DNA of 64,000 nucleotides from Martinezella multihospitum (GCF_900094585.1 NZ_FMAG01000002.1:388007-452006), one strand, 5' to 3'. Shown: positions 27,769 to 37,281, counted from the stretch's first letter. The notes: a model not told the origin generated them from the sequence alone. A program made the numbers and translations.

Positions 27769-28728
27769 ATGACGGTCATCGACAATCACGAAGCACTCGC
27801 GAAGCAAGGCGAAACCGGCCTGTCGGAAGCGGGTGCGCGCGATTATTTCGAGCTTCTGAAGCCGCGCGTCATGTCGCTGGTCGTCTTTACGGCCTTTACG
27901 GGGCTGGTGCTGGCCCCCGGCCACATCAATCCCGTCCTTGGCTTCATCGCCATCCTCTGCATCGCCGTCGGTGCCGGCGCGTCCGGCGCGCTGAACATGT
28001 GGTATGACGCCGATATCGACGCCGTCATGACCCGCACCAAGAGCCGGCCAATACCATCGGGCCGTATCAATCCATCGGAAGCCCTGGCCTTCGGCTTGGT
28101 ATTGTCGGGCTTCTCGGTGACGATCCTCGGTCTTGCGATCAACTGGCTTTCAGCCGGCATTCTCGCCTTCACCATCTTCTTCTATGCCGTCGTCTACACG
28201 ATGTGGCTGAAGCGCTCGACGCCGCAGAACATCGTCATCGGCGGTGCGGCCGGCGCTTTCCCGCCCGTCATTGGCTGGGCATGCGTCACCGGCAGCGTGC
28301 CGGTCGAAAGCATCGTGCTCTTCCTGATCATCTTCCTCTGGACGCCGGCCCATTTCTGGGCGCTGGCGCTCTTCAAGATGGGTGACTACGAGGCCGTCGA
28401 CGTGCCGATGCTGCCGAATGTCTCGGGCGTCCCGACGACGAAGAATCAGATCGTCGTCTATGCGGTGCTGACCGCGATCGTCGGCGTCGTGCCGGCCTTC
28501 ATGGGCTTTGCGAGCCTTGGCTATGGTATTGTTGCCGCGATCCTCGGCGCGATCTTCGTGCACTGTTCCATCGCCGTCTGGCGCATGGCCGATGGCGACG
28601 TGAAGATGGTGCCGGCAAAGAAGCTCTTCGGCTTTTCCATTTTCTATCTTTTCGCGATCTTTTCGGCGCTGCTGATCGACCGGCTCGTTACCGTGCTGAT
28701 GTCGGGCGGCGCTGGAGGCTGGCTATGA
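27769..28728 (+). CDS. ctaB: Protoheme IX farnesyltransferase (heme O synthase)
   Basis: Polytopic prenyltransferase that makes heme O, the precursor of heme A for CtaD. 319 residues from ATG 27769, which has GGAAGAGAG close upstream. The UbiA-type active-site motif [19 protein letters not shown] is present, with a second conserved loop [13 protein letters not shown]. Its stop overlaps the start of the next small ORF (ATGA), so the two are coupled. Confidence 0.96.
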   Translation: MTVIDNHEALAKQGETGLSEAGARDYFELLKPRVMSLVVFTAFTGLVLAPGHINPVLGFIAILCIAVGAGASGALNMWYDADIDAVMTRTKSRPIPSGRINPSEALAFGLVLSGFSVTILGLAINWLSAGILAFTIFFYAVVYTMWLKRSTPQNIVIGGAAGAFPPVIGWACVTGSVPVESIVLFLIIFLWTPAHFWALALFKMGDYEAVDVPMLPNVSGVPTTKNQIVVYAVLTAIVGVVPAFMGFASLGYGIVAAILGAIFVHCSIAVWRMADGDVKMVPAKKLFGFSIFYLFAIFSALLIDRLVTVLMSGGAGGWL

Positions 28729-28865
28729 TCGAACTCGTCAAGCTGACCGAAGCGCAGAAGAAATCGCGGCGAGGGCGCAATATCGCGCTCGGGCTGGTGC
28801 TTGCCGGTCTGGTGGTCCTGTTCTACGCGATCACCATCATCAAGGTCGGTTCCGGACACGTTTGA
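28725..28865 (+). CDS. 46-residue single-helix protein between ctaB and ctaG (CoxF-like)
   Basis: A short gene beginning [19 protein letters not shown] and followed by one membrane helix ([22 protein letters not shown]). Its ATG overlaps the ctaB stop and its own stop lies 9 bases before the ctaG start, so it is tightly embedded in the operon. Positive residues before the helix predict N-in topology. Short ORFs at this position are commonly conserved in rhizobial oxidase operons and have been called CoxF. Probably an assembly factor; function not established. Confidence 0.8.
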   Translation: MIELVKLTEAQKKSRRGRNIALGLVLAGLVVLFYAITIIKVGSGHV

Positions 28866-28874
28866 GGAGGCGTG

Positions 28875-29486
28875 ATGGAGGGGGAGGTTAAAAAGAGCAC
28901 GAGAAGCGGCAGCCGCAACAACGGGATGATCGTTGCCATGTGCCTGAGCTTCGTCGTCGGCATGAGCGCCATGTGCGCCGCTGCCGTGCCGCTCTATCGC
29001 ATGTTCTGCCAGGTGACGGGCTACAACGGCACGACGCAGCGCGTCGAGCAGGTGTCGAACGTCATTCTCGACAAGCAGATCCAGGTTTCCTTCGACGCCA
29101 ATGTCGCGCCGGGCCTGCCATGGGATTTCAAGCCACTGCAGAAGTCGGTGAGCCCGAAGATCGGCGAGACGGTCGAGGTCAAGTTCCAGATCGAGAACAA
29201 GTCGGACAAGATGGAACGCGGCCAGGCGATCTTCAACGTCACGCCGCTGGAAGCCGGGGTCTATTTCAACAAGGTCCAGTGCTTCTGCTTCAATGAGACG
29301 GATCTTGCACCCGGCGAAAAGCGTGAGATGTCGGTGGTTTTCTATGTCGATCCGGAGATCACCAAGGCTGTGGAAACCAAGACGATCAATGCGTTGACAC
29401 TGTCCTACACCTATTACCCACGGGAGGGCGCAAAGCCCGTGGCTTCCAATGACGGCGGTACGAAGCCGGTGGAAAAGAAACTTTGA
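28875..29486 (+). CDS. ctaG: Cytochrome c oxidase assembly protein CtaG (Cox11)
   Basis: Membrane-anchored copper chaperone that delivers Cu to the CuB site of CtaD. 203 residues: short cytoplasmic N terminus, one membrane helix (about 18-40), then a periplasmic immunoglobulin-like domain. The copper motif CFCF is in KVQCFCFNE and a third Cys is in [15 protein letters not shown] 28875 follows GAGGAGG at short spacing; GTG one codon earlier is an alternative. Confidence 0.95.
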   Translation: MEGEVKKSTRSGSRNNGMIVAMCLSFVVGMSAMCAAAVPLYRMFCQVTGYNGTTQRVEQVSNVILDKQIQVSFDANVAPGLPWDFKPLQKSVSPKIGETVEVKFQIENKSDKMERGQAIFNVTPLEAGVYFNKVQCFCFNETDLAPGEKREMSVVFYVDPEITKAVETKTINALTLSYTYYPREGAKPVASNDGGTKPVEKKL

Positions 29487-29549
29487 TGGAGAGTGCTTCT
29501 CGGTTTGACCGGAAGCAATATGGGAAAAAGTTATTCGGGGATTGCTGAT

Positions 29550-30428
29550 ATGGCCGAGGCGCATCAGAGAAAACACGACTATCACATTATCGATCCCAGT
29601 CCGTGGCCGATCATTGCGGCCTTTGGGGCTTTCGTGATCACCTTCGGCGGCGTCTGCTTCATGCGCTACCTGAATGGTGGCGCGGTGCATCTGTTCGGGA
29701 TCAATTTCGCGCAGCCCTGGCTGTTCTTCATCGGCCTCGCCGTAATCCTCTACGTCATGTACGGCTGGTGGGCAGACACGATCAAGGAAGCGCATGAGGG
29801 CGCCCATACCCGCGTCGTCTCGCTGCATCTGCGCTACGGCATGATCATGTTCATCGCTTCCGAAGTGATGTTCTTCGTTGCTTGGTTCTGGGCCTATTTC
29901 GATGTCAGCCTGTTCCCGAACGAGGCGATCCAGGCATCGCGCACGGCCTTCCTCGGTGGTCAGTTCCCGCCGAAGGGCGTCGAGGTTCTCGATCCCTGGC
30001 ACCTGCCGATCTACAACACCATCATCCTGCTGTTGTCGGGCACGACCGTCACCTGGGCGCACCATGCGCTGCTGCATGGCGACCGCAAGGGGCTGATCCA
30101 GGGTCTGACGCTGACGGTTCTCCTCGGCGCTCTGTTCTCCTGCGTCCAGGCCTATGAGTACGCGCATGCACCCTTCGAGTTCAAGAACTCGATCTATGGT
30201 GCGACCTTCTTCATGGCGACTGGCTTCCATGGCTTCCACGTCCTGATCGGTACGATCTTCCTGCTGGTCTGCCTCATCCGTGCCATCCGGGGTGATTTCA
30301 CGCCGAAGCAGCATTTCGGCTTCGAGGCCGCCGCCTGGTACTGGCATTTCGTCGACGTCGTCTGGCTGTTCCTGTTCTTCTGCATCTACATCTGGGGCAG
30401 CTGGGGCGCACCGCTCGCGGCGGGCTGA
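29550..30428 (+). CDS. ctaE: Cytochrome c oxidase subunit III
   Basis: Membrane subunit stabilising the oxidase and its proton uptake, 292 residues with seven predicted helices. Family blocks are RYGMIMFIASEVMFFVAWFWAYF, GGQFPPKGVEVLDPWHLPIYNT and FFMATGFHGFHVLIGTIFL. ATG 29550 (MAEAHQRKHDYH) is the usual start; the frame is open from 29493 but without support. It ends the operon, with a terminator directly downstream. Confidence 0.95.
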   Translation: MAEAHQRKHDYHIIDPSPWPIIAAFGAFVITFGGVCFMRYLNGGAVHLFGINFAQPWLFFIGLAVILYVMYGWWADTIKEAHEGAHTRVVSLHLRYGMIMFIASEVMFFVAWFWAYFDVSLFPNEAIQASRTAFLGGQFPPKGVEVLDPWHLPIYNTIILLLSGTTVTWAHHALLHGDRKGLIQGLTLTVLLGALFSCVQAYEYAHAPFEFKNSIYGATFFMATGFHGFHVLIGTIFLLVCLIRAIRGDFTPKQHFGFEAAAWYWHFVDVVWLFLFFCIYIWGSWGAPLAAG

Positions 30429-30445
30429 TCGCCATTGATATCTGG

Positions 30446-30484
30446 AAAACAAAAGGCGGGCGCTCGGCGTCTGCCTTTTGTTTT
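30446..30484. terminator. Terminator after the cox operon
   Basis: A 12-bp perfect inverted repeat (AAAACAAAAGGC / GCCTTTTGTTTT) surrounds a GC-rich 15-nt loop. The T-rich arms on both sides suit a bidirectional terminator between ctaE and the convergent CPT-like gene. Confidence 0.8.
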
Positions 30485-30490
30485 GTTTCC

Positions 30491-31141
30491 TCAATCCCCA
30501 GAGGCAATTCTCTCGAATGCCGTGGGACGAGGCAGGCCTCTGGCAAGCAATTGCCGGATTTGCTCGGCACAGGCCTCGGGGCTGTTCATCGACGTATCGA
30601 CCTCCAGATCATAGATGCCGGGCCGGTGCACATGCTCCTGCCAGGCAATGACCGGCGCGGGGACGGGCATATTAGCTTCAACCTTCACATAAGTCCCTTG
30701 TCGCTCCGGCCCTTCCTCCAGCCGCCGCCGCATGACGATATCGAGCGGGCAGCGCACGCCGACGAACAAGGTGGGCAGGCCGGTTAGGAGCCGGGCGCAA
30801 TCGGCGAGAATGCCGAGTGGTCGCGAATAGGCGTCGTGATGACCGAACTCGGCGACGACATTCAATCCCATGCGGCTATGTGCGGCGATCGAGGCATAGA
30901 GTGCGGCATAAAAGCGCGCAACCAGCGGCTCGAGATCGGGCCGCTCGCCGCCGGGGCGCATGCCGATGCCCGGACGGTAGCGTGGAGGCGTGATATGCCG
31001 CACATAGGCGTCGACGCCGAGATTGACCCACACGCCCTCAAAATCAGCCTGTATCGCCTCGACGATGCTGCTTTTTCCGGATCGCGGCGCACCGTTGAGA
31101 ATGACGATCTGGCCGGGCGGCGAGCCTTCGCTGAATGCCAT
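30491..31141 (-). CDS. Chloramphenicol phosphotransferase-like kinase
   Basis: 216-residue P-loop kinase. Walker A is NGAPRSGKSS (16-25). The later FGHHDAYSRPLG and FVGVRCPLDIVMRRRLEEGPERQG fit the CPT family, which phosphorylates chloramphenicol in its producer Streptomyces. Most distant members have no known substrate, so antibiotic resistance should not be assumed. It is a single gene facing the cox operon. Confidence 0.75.
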   Translation of the reverse strand: MAFSEGSPPGQIVILNGAPRSGKSSIVEAIQADFEGVWVNLGVDAYVRHITPPRYRPGIGMRPGGERPDLEPLVARFYAALYASIAAHSRMGLNVVAEFGHHDAYSRPLGILADCARLLTGLPTLFVGVRCPLDIVMRRRLEEGPERQGTYVKVEANMPVPAPVIAWQEHVHRPGIYDLEVDTSMNSPEACAEQIRQLLARGLPRPTAFERIASGD

Positions 31142-31264
31142 GAATTCAATCCTTTTTGCATGTTTTTCAGGCCGATGGGGAGGGCTTGGGAGCTTTTCGA
31201 TTGGACGGATGCGCGCATCGCGGTTAGTTATAATAATGGGGCGGGATTCACATGATCGCCCGTA

Positions 31265-31708
31265 ATGGTAGCCGATCGAGATAGAACTTTGACCTCAGAG
31301 CAAGACAAGACGCCGGAAGAGGCATCCCATAGCGACAGCGCTCTCTTTGCGCCCGTCGATCCGTTCAAGGTCGGCATACAGGGATGTTGCCCGCGTTGCG
31401 GCCAAGGCAAGCTTTTTAACGGATTATTATCGCTGAAGCCGCGCTGTGCCGCCTGCGATCTCGATTATGCCTTTGCTGATGCGGGCGATGGCCCGGCGGT
31501 CTTCGTCATCCTGATTGTCGGCTTCATTATCATCGGCTCGGTCCTGTGGATGCAGATCAATTATGCGCCGCCGGTCTGGGTCTATATCGTGCTTTTCGCG
31601 CCATTGACGATCATCCTGTCGCTTCTGTCCCTGCGCTGGTGCAAGGGTATCCTGATCGCGCTCCAATATCGCAACAATGCCAGCGAAGGGCGCGTCCACC
31701 GTGACTGA
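31265..31708 (+). CDS. DUF983 membrane protein
   Basis: 147 residues. A zinc-ribbon-like N-terminal part (CCPRCGQGKLF...CAACDLDY, two Cys pairs) is followed by two hydrophobic helices (about 78-98 and 105-124). This is the DUF983 layout, common in alphaproteobacteria and usually found near oxidase and SURF1 genes. Its 3' end overlaps the SURF1 frame by 32 bases, so the two are probably co-transcribed. A role in oxidase biogenesis is suggested only by context. Confidence 0.85.
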   Translation: MVADRDRTLTSEQDKTPEEASHSDSALFAPVDPFKVGIQGCCPRCGQGKLFNGLLSLKPRCAACDLDYAFADAGDGPAVFVILIVGFIIIGSVLWMQINYAPPVWVYIVLFAPLTIILSLLSLRWCKGILIALQYRNNASEGRVHRD

Positions 31709-32462
31709 GTCCGCAGCGCCCGTGCGCCGCGCCAGTCTCTTGTGGCAGATCGGCAAGGCACTGCTTCTTCTCGCCGCACTCGTCATCCTGCTCGGGCTTG
31801 GAACCTGGCAGGTGGAGCGGCTGCAGTGGAAGGAAGGTCTACTCGCCGATATCGCCGCCCGCAAGGATGCGCCCACCGTACCTGTGTCGGCGATCGAGGC
31901 GATGGCGGCATCCGGCGGCGACATCGAATATCGCGTGGTGACGGCGTCAGGCCATTACCTCAACGACAAGGAGCGGCATTTCCTCGCCACCTATGACGGC
32001 GATCCCGGCTATCACATCTATACGCCTTTGCAGCTGGACGATGGCCGTTACGTCTTCGTCAACAGAGGCTTCGTACCTACTGAGGCCAAGGAGCCTGAAA
32101 AACGCAAGCAGGGTGAATTGACCGGCGAACAGACCGTTACCGGTCTCGCCCGTGCCAAGCTCACCGGGCGGCCCGACGGCATGCCGGACAATGATCTCGG
32201 CAAGAACATCTTCTTCTGGAAGGATCTGGATGTCATGGCGGAGAGCGTCGGCCTGCCGAAGGACAAGGTGCTGCCGTTCTTCATCGATGCCGACAAGACG
32301 CCCAATCCGCAAGGGCTGCCGATCGGCGGCGTGACCATCATCGATCTGCCGAACAATCACCTGCAATATGCGGTGACGTGGTATGGCTTGGCGGTGGCAT
32401 TGGTGGCGATCGTCGCCATTTCCTGGTGGCGGAAACGCCATCCGGATGCGCCGAGCCAGTGA
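31677..32462 (+). CDS. SURF1 family cytochrome oxidase assembly protein
   Basis: 261 residues with an N-terminal helix (about 25-46), a periplasmic domain and a C-terminal helix (about 235-253), the SURF1 hairpin layout. Family words are GLGTWQVERLQWKEGLLADI, YVFVNRGFVP and HLQYAVTWYGLA. SURF1 (Shy1) helps insert heme A into subunit I. The start is uncertain: ATG 31677 lies inside DUF983, while GTG 31701 follows AAGGGCG. Functionally belongs with the cox genes 1.2 kb upstream. Confidence 0.9.
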   Translation: MPAKGASTVTESAAPVRRASLLWQIGKALLLLAALVILLGLGTWQVERLQWKEGLLADIAARKDAPTVPVSAIEAMAASGGDIEYRVVTASGHYLNDKERHFLATYDGDPGYHIYTPLQLDDGRYVFVNRGFVPTEAKEPEKRKQGELTGEQTVTGLARAKLTGRPDGMPDNDLGKNIFFWKDLDVMAESVGLPKDKVLPFFIDADKTPNPQGLPIGGVTIIDLPNNHLQYAVTWYGLAVALVAIVAISWWRKRHPDAPSQ

Positions 32463-32501
32463 GATCGGCAATAGAATAGCTTCATTTCGATGGAATATTC
32501 G

Positions 32502-32560
32502 TCTAGAGCATGATCCCAACAAGTGCGCAGCGGTTTTTGGATAAGATCATGCGGATTAGA
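32502..32560. repeat. Palindromic intergenic repeat, family B copy 2
   Basis: TAGAGCATGATC...AAGTG...GGTTTTTGG...GATCATGC matches the copy at 14696-14747 in order and spacing, with GATCATGC closing the palindrome imperfectly. It lies between SURF1 and ispH, about 60 bases before the ispH start. Confidence 0.8.
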
Positions 32561-32622
32561 TGGAGCAGGCGGCAGGAGCACCTATCTATGCTCAAGCCAC
32601 CGTTGCGGATTTCGGAAGAGAG

Positions 32623-33630
32623 ATGAACATAGCCGTTTCCAAACCTGACCTGACCATCCGGCTTTGCGGGCCGCGCGGCTTCTGCGCCGGCGTCGACCGC
32701 GCCATCCAGATCGTCGTTCTGGCGCTGAAAGCCTATGGCGCGCCGGTCTATGTCCGCCACGAAATCGTGCACAACCGCTACGTCGTGGAGGGTCTGGAAG
32801 CCAAGGGCGCCATCTTCGTCGAGGAACTGGATGAGATCCCAGCCGAGCATCGCGCCCAGCCCGTCGTTTTCTCCGCGCATGGCGTGCCGAAATCCGTGCC
32901 GGCGGATGCCGATGCGCGCAATCTCTTCTATCTCGATGCCACCTGTCCGCTGGTCTCCAAGGTGCACAAACAGGCCATGCGTCACAATCGCCTCGGCCGC
33001 CACGTCGTCCTGATCGGCCATGCCGGCCACCCGGAAGTGATCGGCACCATGGGTCAGCTGCCCGAGGGTGCCGTGTCGCTGATCGAGACGGTCGAGGATG
33101 CCGACGTCTACGAGCCTGATGATCCCGACAATCTCGGCTTCGTCACGCAGACGACGCTTTCGGTCGACGATACCGCCGGCGTCATCGCGCGGCTGCAGGA
33201 GCGTTTTCCCAATCTCACCGCGCCGGCCGCCGATTCGATCTGCTATGCCACCACCAACCGCCAGGAAGTGGTGAAAGAGGCGGCTCCGGGCTGCGATCTC
33301 TTCATCGTCGTCGGCGCGCCGAATTCCTCCAATTCCAAGCGCCTCGTCGAAGTGGCGCTGAGGGCAGGAGCAAAGAAATCCGTCCTCGTCCAGCGCGCCG
33401 CCGAGATCGACTGGGACAATATCGGCGATATCAAAACAGTTGGCCTCTCGGCTGGTGCATCTGCGCCAGAAGTCATCGTCAACGAGATCATTGAAGCCTT
33501 CCGCGCCCGCTACAATGCCGTGGTGGAGCTTGCTGAAACTGTGAAGGAAACCGAGAATTTCCTCGTCAATCGCGAGCTGCGCAGCATCGAGCTGACGACG
33601 GCAGACATGGCCTTCGTCAACGGCGATTGA
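32623..33630 (+). CDS. ispH: 4-hydroxy-3-methylbut-2-enyl diphosphate reductase
   Basis: Iron-sulfur enzyme (LytB) producing IPP and DMAPP in the last MEP step, 335 residues. The three cluster cysteines are in [12 protein letters not shown] (C21), [10 protein letters not shown] and [11 protein letters not shown]. The substrate-binding [12 protein letters not shown] and [14 protein letters not shown] are present. ATG 32623 has GGAAGAG just upstream; the open frame back to 32560 only reads out of repeat family B. Confidence 0.97.
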   Translation: MNIAVSKPDLTIRLCGPRGFCAGVDRAIQIVVLALKAYGAPVYVRHEIVHNRYVVEGLEAKGAIFVEELDEIPAEHRAQPVVFSAHGVPKSVPADADARNLFYLDATCPLVSKVHKQAMRHNRLGRHVVLIGHAGHPEVIGTMGQLPEGAVSLIETVEDADVYEPDDPDNLGFVTQTTLSVDDTAGVIARLQERFPNLTAPAADSICYATTNRQEVVKEAAPGCDLFIVVGAPNSSNSKRLVEVALRAGAKKSVLVQRAAEIDWDNIGDIKTVGLSAGASAPEVIVNEIIEAFRARYNAVVELAETVKETENFLVNRELRSIELTTADMAFVNGD

Positions 33631-33640
33631 GGAAGGGTCG

Positions 33641-33801
33641 CCTCGTCCTTCGAGGTCTAGCCGCTCGGCACTGTCGCTGCATCGGCAAAGCACCTCAGGA
33701 TGAGGTGGAGGGAGTCTTAAAGCCGTGTGCCAAGGACCAGCCCTCATAGTGAGGAGGCGCTCCTGAGCTTGTCGAAGGGGCCGTCTCGAACCACGAGGGC
33801 G
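33641..33801. repeat. Mosaic of small palindromes, rhizobial intergenic repeat family C
   Basis: The 210-bp gap between ispH and thrB holds consecutive short palindromes: CCTCGTCCTTCGAGG (33641-33655), CACCTCAGGATGAGGTG (33691-33707), CCCTCATAGTGAGG (33741-33754), and GTCGAAGGGG...CGTCTCGAACCACGAGGG (about 33771-33799). Such CCTCAGGATGAGG and TCGAAGGACGAGG modules are scattered in Rhizobium genomes. No coding potential seen. Confidence 0.75.
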
Positions 33802-33840
33802 TGTGGCTACGGCGGCATGCATGTATCAAGGGAATAATTC

Positions 33841-34806
33841 GTGGCTGTTTATACCGATATTACCGAAGACGATTTGAAGTGGTTCCTGACCGAATATGAT
33901 GTCGGCGAACTGCTTTCCTACAAGGGCATTGCGGAGGGCGTCGAGAACTCGAACTTCCTGCTGCATACGAGCCGCGAACCGCTGATCCTGACGCTTTACG
34001 AGAAGCGCGTCGACAAGGGCGATCTGCCGTTCTTCCTGGGGTTGATGCAGCACTTGGCAAGCCGCGGCCTGTCCTGCCCGCTGCCGCTGCCGCGCCGCGA
34101 CGGCGCCTTGCTCGGTCATCTCTCCGGCCGTCCCGCCGCCCTGATCTCCTTCCTGGAGGGCATGTGGCTGCGCAAGCCCGAGGCGCATCATTGCCGCGAA
34201 GTCGGCAAGGCGCTGGCCGCCATGCATATTGCCGGTGAGGGCTTTGCCATCCGCCGCCCGAATGCACTGTCGCTCGAGGGCTGGCAGACGCTTTGGGAGA
34301 AGTCCGAGGCGCGTGCCGATGAAGTCGAAGCCGGTCTGCAGGATGAGATCCGCGGCGAGCTCGAGTTCCTCGGAAAGCATTGGCCGAAGGATCTGCCCGA
34401 GGGCGTCATCCATGCCGATCTTTTCCCGGACAATGTCTTCTTTCTCGGCGACACGCTGTCCGGCTTGATCGATTTCTATTTCGCCTGCAACGACCAGCTC
34501 GCCTATGACGTCTCGATCTGCCTCAACGCCTGGTGTTTCGAGAAGGATCATGCCTACAACATCACCAAGGGCATGGCGCTGCTGGAAGGCTATCAGAGCG
34601 TGCGGCCGCTGAGTGCTACCGAAATTGCCGCCTTGCCGACGCTGGCCCGCGGTTCGGCGCTCCGCTTCTTTCTGACCCGGCTTTACGACTGGCTGACGAC
34701 GCCGGCCGGCGCCATGGTCACCAAGAAAGATCCGATCGAATATCTGCGCAAGCTGCGCTTCCATCGCCAGATCGCTTCCGCTGCCGAATACGGGCTGAAG
34801 GCATGA
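33841..34806 (+). CDS. thrB: Homoserine kinase
   Basis: Phosphorylates homoserine for threonine synthesis; ThrC at 51.4 kb completes the path. 321 residues of the choline-kinase-like (ThrB type II) fold, not the GHMP kinase used by enteric bacteria. The Brenner motif is [13 protein letters not shown], followed by the metal Asp in GLIDFYF. GTG 33841 has AAGGGA 7 bases upstream. Its stop overlaps the rnhA start (ATGA). Confidence 0.93.
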   Translation: MAVYTDITEDDLKWFLTEYDVGELLSYKGIAEGVENSNFLLHTSREPLILTLYEKRVDKGDLPFFLGLMQHLASRGLSCPLPLPRRDGALLGHLSGRPAALISFLEGMWLRKPEAHHCREVGKALAAMHIAGEGFAIRRPNALSLEGWQTLWEKSEARADEVEAGLQDEIRGELEFLGKHWPKDLPEGVIHADLFPDNVFFLGDTLSGLIDFYFACNDQLAYDVSICLNAWCFEKDHAYNITKGMALLEGYQSVRPLSATEIAALPTLARGSALRFFLTRLYDWLTTPAGAMVTKKDPIEYLRKLRFHRQIASAAEYGLKA

Positions 34807-35243
34807 AGCACGTCGATATTTTTACCGACGGTGCCTGCTCCGGCAATCCCGGTCCCGGCGGCTGGGGCGCCGTGCTTCGCTACGGCGAGGTGGAGAAGGA
34901 ACTCTGCGGCGGCGAGGCGGAAACGACCAACAACCGCATGGAACTGATGGCGGCGATCTCGGCGTTATCAGCGCTCAAGAGCACTTGCGAGGTCGATCTT
35001 TACACCGACAGCGTCTACGTCAAGGACGGCATCACCAAGTGGATTTTCGGCTGGAAGAAGAACGGCTGGAAGACCGCGGACAAGAAGCCGGTGAAGAATG
35101 CCGAGCTCTGGCAGGCGCTGGACGAGGCTTATAACAGGCACAAGGTGACGCTGCACTGGGTCAAGGGCCATGCCGGGCATCCGGAGAACGAGCGGGCCGA
35201 CGAGCTGGCGCGGAAGGGCATGGAGCCGTTTAAGCGGAAGTAG
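34803..35243 (+). CDS. rnhA: Ribonuclease HI
   Basis: Cuts the RNA strand of RNA-DNA hybrids, 146 residues. Catalytic carboxylates are D9 ([16 protein letters not shown]), E47 (TTNNRMEL), D69 (YTDSVYV) and D133 (NERADELA), with the loop H123 (KGHAGHPEN). The start ATG overlaps the thrB stop; the frame open from 34533 lies inside thrB and is a shadow. A short hairpin (GGAACG...CGTTCC) lies on the stop codon. Confidence 0.96.
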   Translation: MKHVDIFTDGACSGNPGPGGWGAVLRYGEVEKELCGGEAETTNNRMELMAAISALSALKSTCEVDLYTDSVYVKDGITKWIFGWKKNGWKTADKKPVKNAELWQALDEAYNRHKVTLHWVKGHAGHPENERADELARKGMEPFKRK

Positions 35244-35329
35244 GAACGATGATCATTCGTTCCCGGCTCAGGCTTTTCACCAGGGGCTATTCCGGTTTCG
35301 GACTCTTCTCGAGGCTTGGCATCGCGCGA

Positions 35330-35995
35330 TCATAGTGGATAGTTCGAGTAGATCATTTTGAGATTTGGATCGTTAGCAATGCTGACCGGAGTAACGAGGC
35401 TCTGGTTGAGGATGTATCGATAGCACTGATCGAAATCGTAACCGCTTTCCATGCATTCGCTGTCGCGCTTCCATCGTGACTGGACCAGCTTTCTGACAAG
35501 CATATTGTCGATGTTCAGCTCCGATATTTTCTGCACCTTGCCGATCTCCATACCCACTGTCTTGTAAGCGAGATAGGGCAATTCGCTGCAGTAGATCGCG
35601 TCGTTGTTGAAGGAGAAGAAAAGGTCATAGGGTTTGCCGTAAAGCGTGCGGGAATAGGATATGAGCCGCTGCGCCATCTCAGGCGTGAGGCGCTGATCGC
35701 GATAGATCGCAATCCGCTTTAGCAAGCCGCGACTGACCCATGCCTTTAGCGGCGTTTCCTTGACCTTCTCTGCGGCCTCTATGACGGTGATGGTGCCGTG
35801 GTCATTCTTGATGATGCCCATATGCGAAAAGGTCGAGCCGGTCGCGAATATGATGGCGCTTGATTGATTGCTGGTCGATGTCTGAAAAATCAGATCACCA
35901 TCCTTAAGCGGCGGATAATCGCCACCGGCAGTGGCATAGAGTGTTCCCGCAACAAGACAGGCGCACAGGATCGCGGCGGCTATCAGCTTCTTCAT
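35330..35995 (-). CDS. YiiX/YebB-like NlpC/P60-fold cysteine hydrolase
   Basis: 221 residues from ATG 35995, with signal peptide MKKLIAAAILCACLVAGTLYATA. The fold's catalytic pair is permuted: H58 in FSHMGII, then E73, and C136 in DAIYCSELPYLAY, matching the YiiX-like permuted papain family. Relatives are thought to act on lipids or peptidoglycan-linked substrates, but this protein's substrate is unknown. The mature protein is periplasmic or lipid-linked. It is convergent with rnhA. Confidence 0.8.
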   Translation of the reverse strand: MKKLIAAAILCACLVAGTLYATAGGDYPPLKDGDLIFQTSTSNQSSAIIFATGSTFSHMGIIKNDHGTITVIEAAEKVKETPLKAWVSRGLLKRIAIYRDQRLTPEMAQRLISYSRTLYGKPYDLFFSFNNDAIYCSELPYLAYKTVGMEIGKVQKISELNIDNMLVRKLVQSRWKRDSECMESGYDFDQCYRYILNQSLVTPVSIANDPNLKMIYSNYPL

Positions 35996-36191
35996 GCCAT
36001 CCCCGGAACCAATTGAAAGCTTTTGATCAATTTGTCTTCTTGAAAGGACATCTCCCGCTGAAAGATGGCATCTGGAAGGCCGGCAACGAAACAGATGACG
36101 ATTTGGCCGCAATCCCAGCGGGAGTCATCGAGCGGATACTTCCTGGAGGCAGGGATATAAGGCGGGGCTTGCCGCGCAGTACAGGACTCGG

Positions 36192-37082
36192 TCACGTCAG
36201 GATATGATCCAGCGCATTTCTCACTCGCGGCTTTTCGGCTTCAGAGAGCGGCAGGATCGGGCGCGGCGGATCGGTCCTGCAAAGATCGAGCGCTTCCGCA
36301 ATCGCATACATCACACGGAAGCTGCCGAATTCTTTGAACAGGCTCCATAGCGGTTGGAACTTTTGATCGAGTCGTTCGGCTTCGGCGGTGTCGCCGGCTT
36401 GGGCCGCCCTTGTGAGCGCCAGCGCTTCGACGGGCAGAAGGCCGGCGACGACGCTGTACCAGCAGTCGCAACCCGCCAGCAACCCGGCCGCTGCTCCCCA
36501 ATCACCGCTATAACCGATAGAAAAATCCTTTGGCGTTTCCTGGCGCAGAAGTGCCATCTCTCCCTTGAAATCGCTCGCCGACGGCAATGGCATCTTCACT
36601 GCCGTGATATTCGCCACTTTCGCTAGCCGCGTAATCAGCGCATGACTGAATGTGAATTTCGTCGTGCCGGGATTGTTGTAGATGCAGAGCGGCAGGTCAC
36701 CGGCCTCCGCGACGGCAACGAAGTGCTGGTAGACTTCTTCCTCCATCAGCGGCGTATAGGATATGGGCGCAAGCAGCAGCCCGTCGGCGCCGGCGGCCTT
36801 GGCGTCACGTGCCAATGCCTGTGCCTCGTCGGTTCGCAGCGCTCCAACTCCGACGATGACGGGAATCTTGCCACCGACACTTGTCATCGCCGCCTGGACG
36901 GCACGCCGACGCTCGTCGCGCGAAAGAAAAGCATAACCGCCGGTACTGCCGAGCAAGCCGATGGAATCAGCACCGGCAAGGCGGATGCGTTCAAGCAGGC
37001 GCGTGAGCGCTATAACGTCCACGTGTCCGGAAGCATCGGTCGGCGTAATCGGAAAGGCCGAAAGACCGGTAAAGAGTGTCAT
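36192..37082 (-). CDS. Dihydrodipicolinate synthase/N-acetylneuraminate lyase family aldolase
   Basis: 296-residue class I aldolase. The Schiff-base Lys is K163 (ITAVKMPLP) and the catalytic Tyr is Y135 (IYNNPGT). The pyruvate loop reads GSTGGY at 45-50 rather than GTTGE, so this is probably not the housekeeping DapA but a paralog for another 2-oxo acid. Single gene; 200-bp gaps on both sides show nothing recognisable. Confidence 0.8.
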   Translation of the reverse strand: MTLFTGLSAFPITPTDASGHVDVIALTRLLERIRLAGADSIGLLGSTGGYAFLSRDERRRAVQAAMTSVGGKIPVIVGVGALRTDEAQALARDAKAAGADGLLLAPISYTPLMEEEVYQHFVAVAEAGDLPLCIYNNPGTTKFTFSHALITRLAKVANITAVKMPLPSASDFKGEMALLRQETPKDFSIGYSGDWGAAAGLLAGCDCWYSVVAGLLPVEALALTRAAQAGDTAEAERLDQKFQPLWSLFKEFGSFRVMYAIAEALDLCRTDPPRPILPLSEAEKPRVRNALDHILT

Positions 37083-37281
37083 GATTGTCTTCCTCTTTCA
37101 TCAGCTTCCCGACGACGGCGAGCGACAACCAGCCGTGCCGAAAGCAGCGTCCAAATTCGTCCACGTCTATCACCGTGCGCCGTCGCCGACAGCCGCAAAT
37201 GTTTCATACGGCTCCCGGTCCAGGATCGAGCATCATCACGACGATGCATGCGAATGCCTGCCCGGGAATCCATCAGAAATC

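Noticed and set aside
26565..27785. 406-codon minus-strand frame opposite ctaD
   Set aside because: Rich in Asp/Glu/Arg/His, as expected for the complement of hydrophobic codons. ctaD has all ligands on the plus strand.
35243..35263. Hairpin on the rnhA stop codon as terminator
   Set aside because: GGAACG/CGTTCC is only six base pairs with no T run; reported inside the gene note rather than as a feature.
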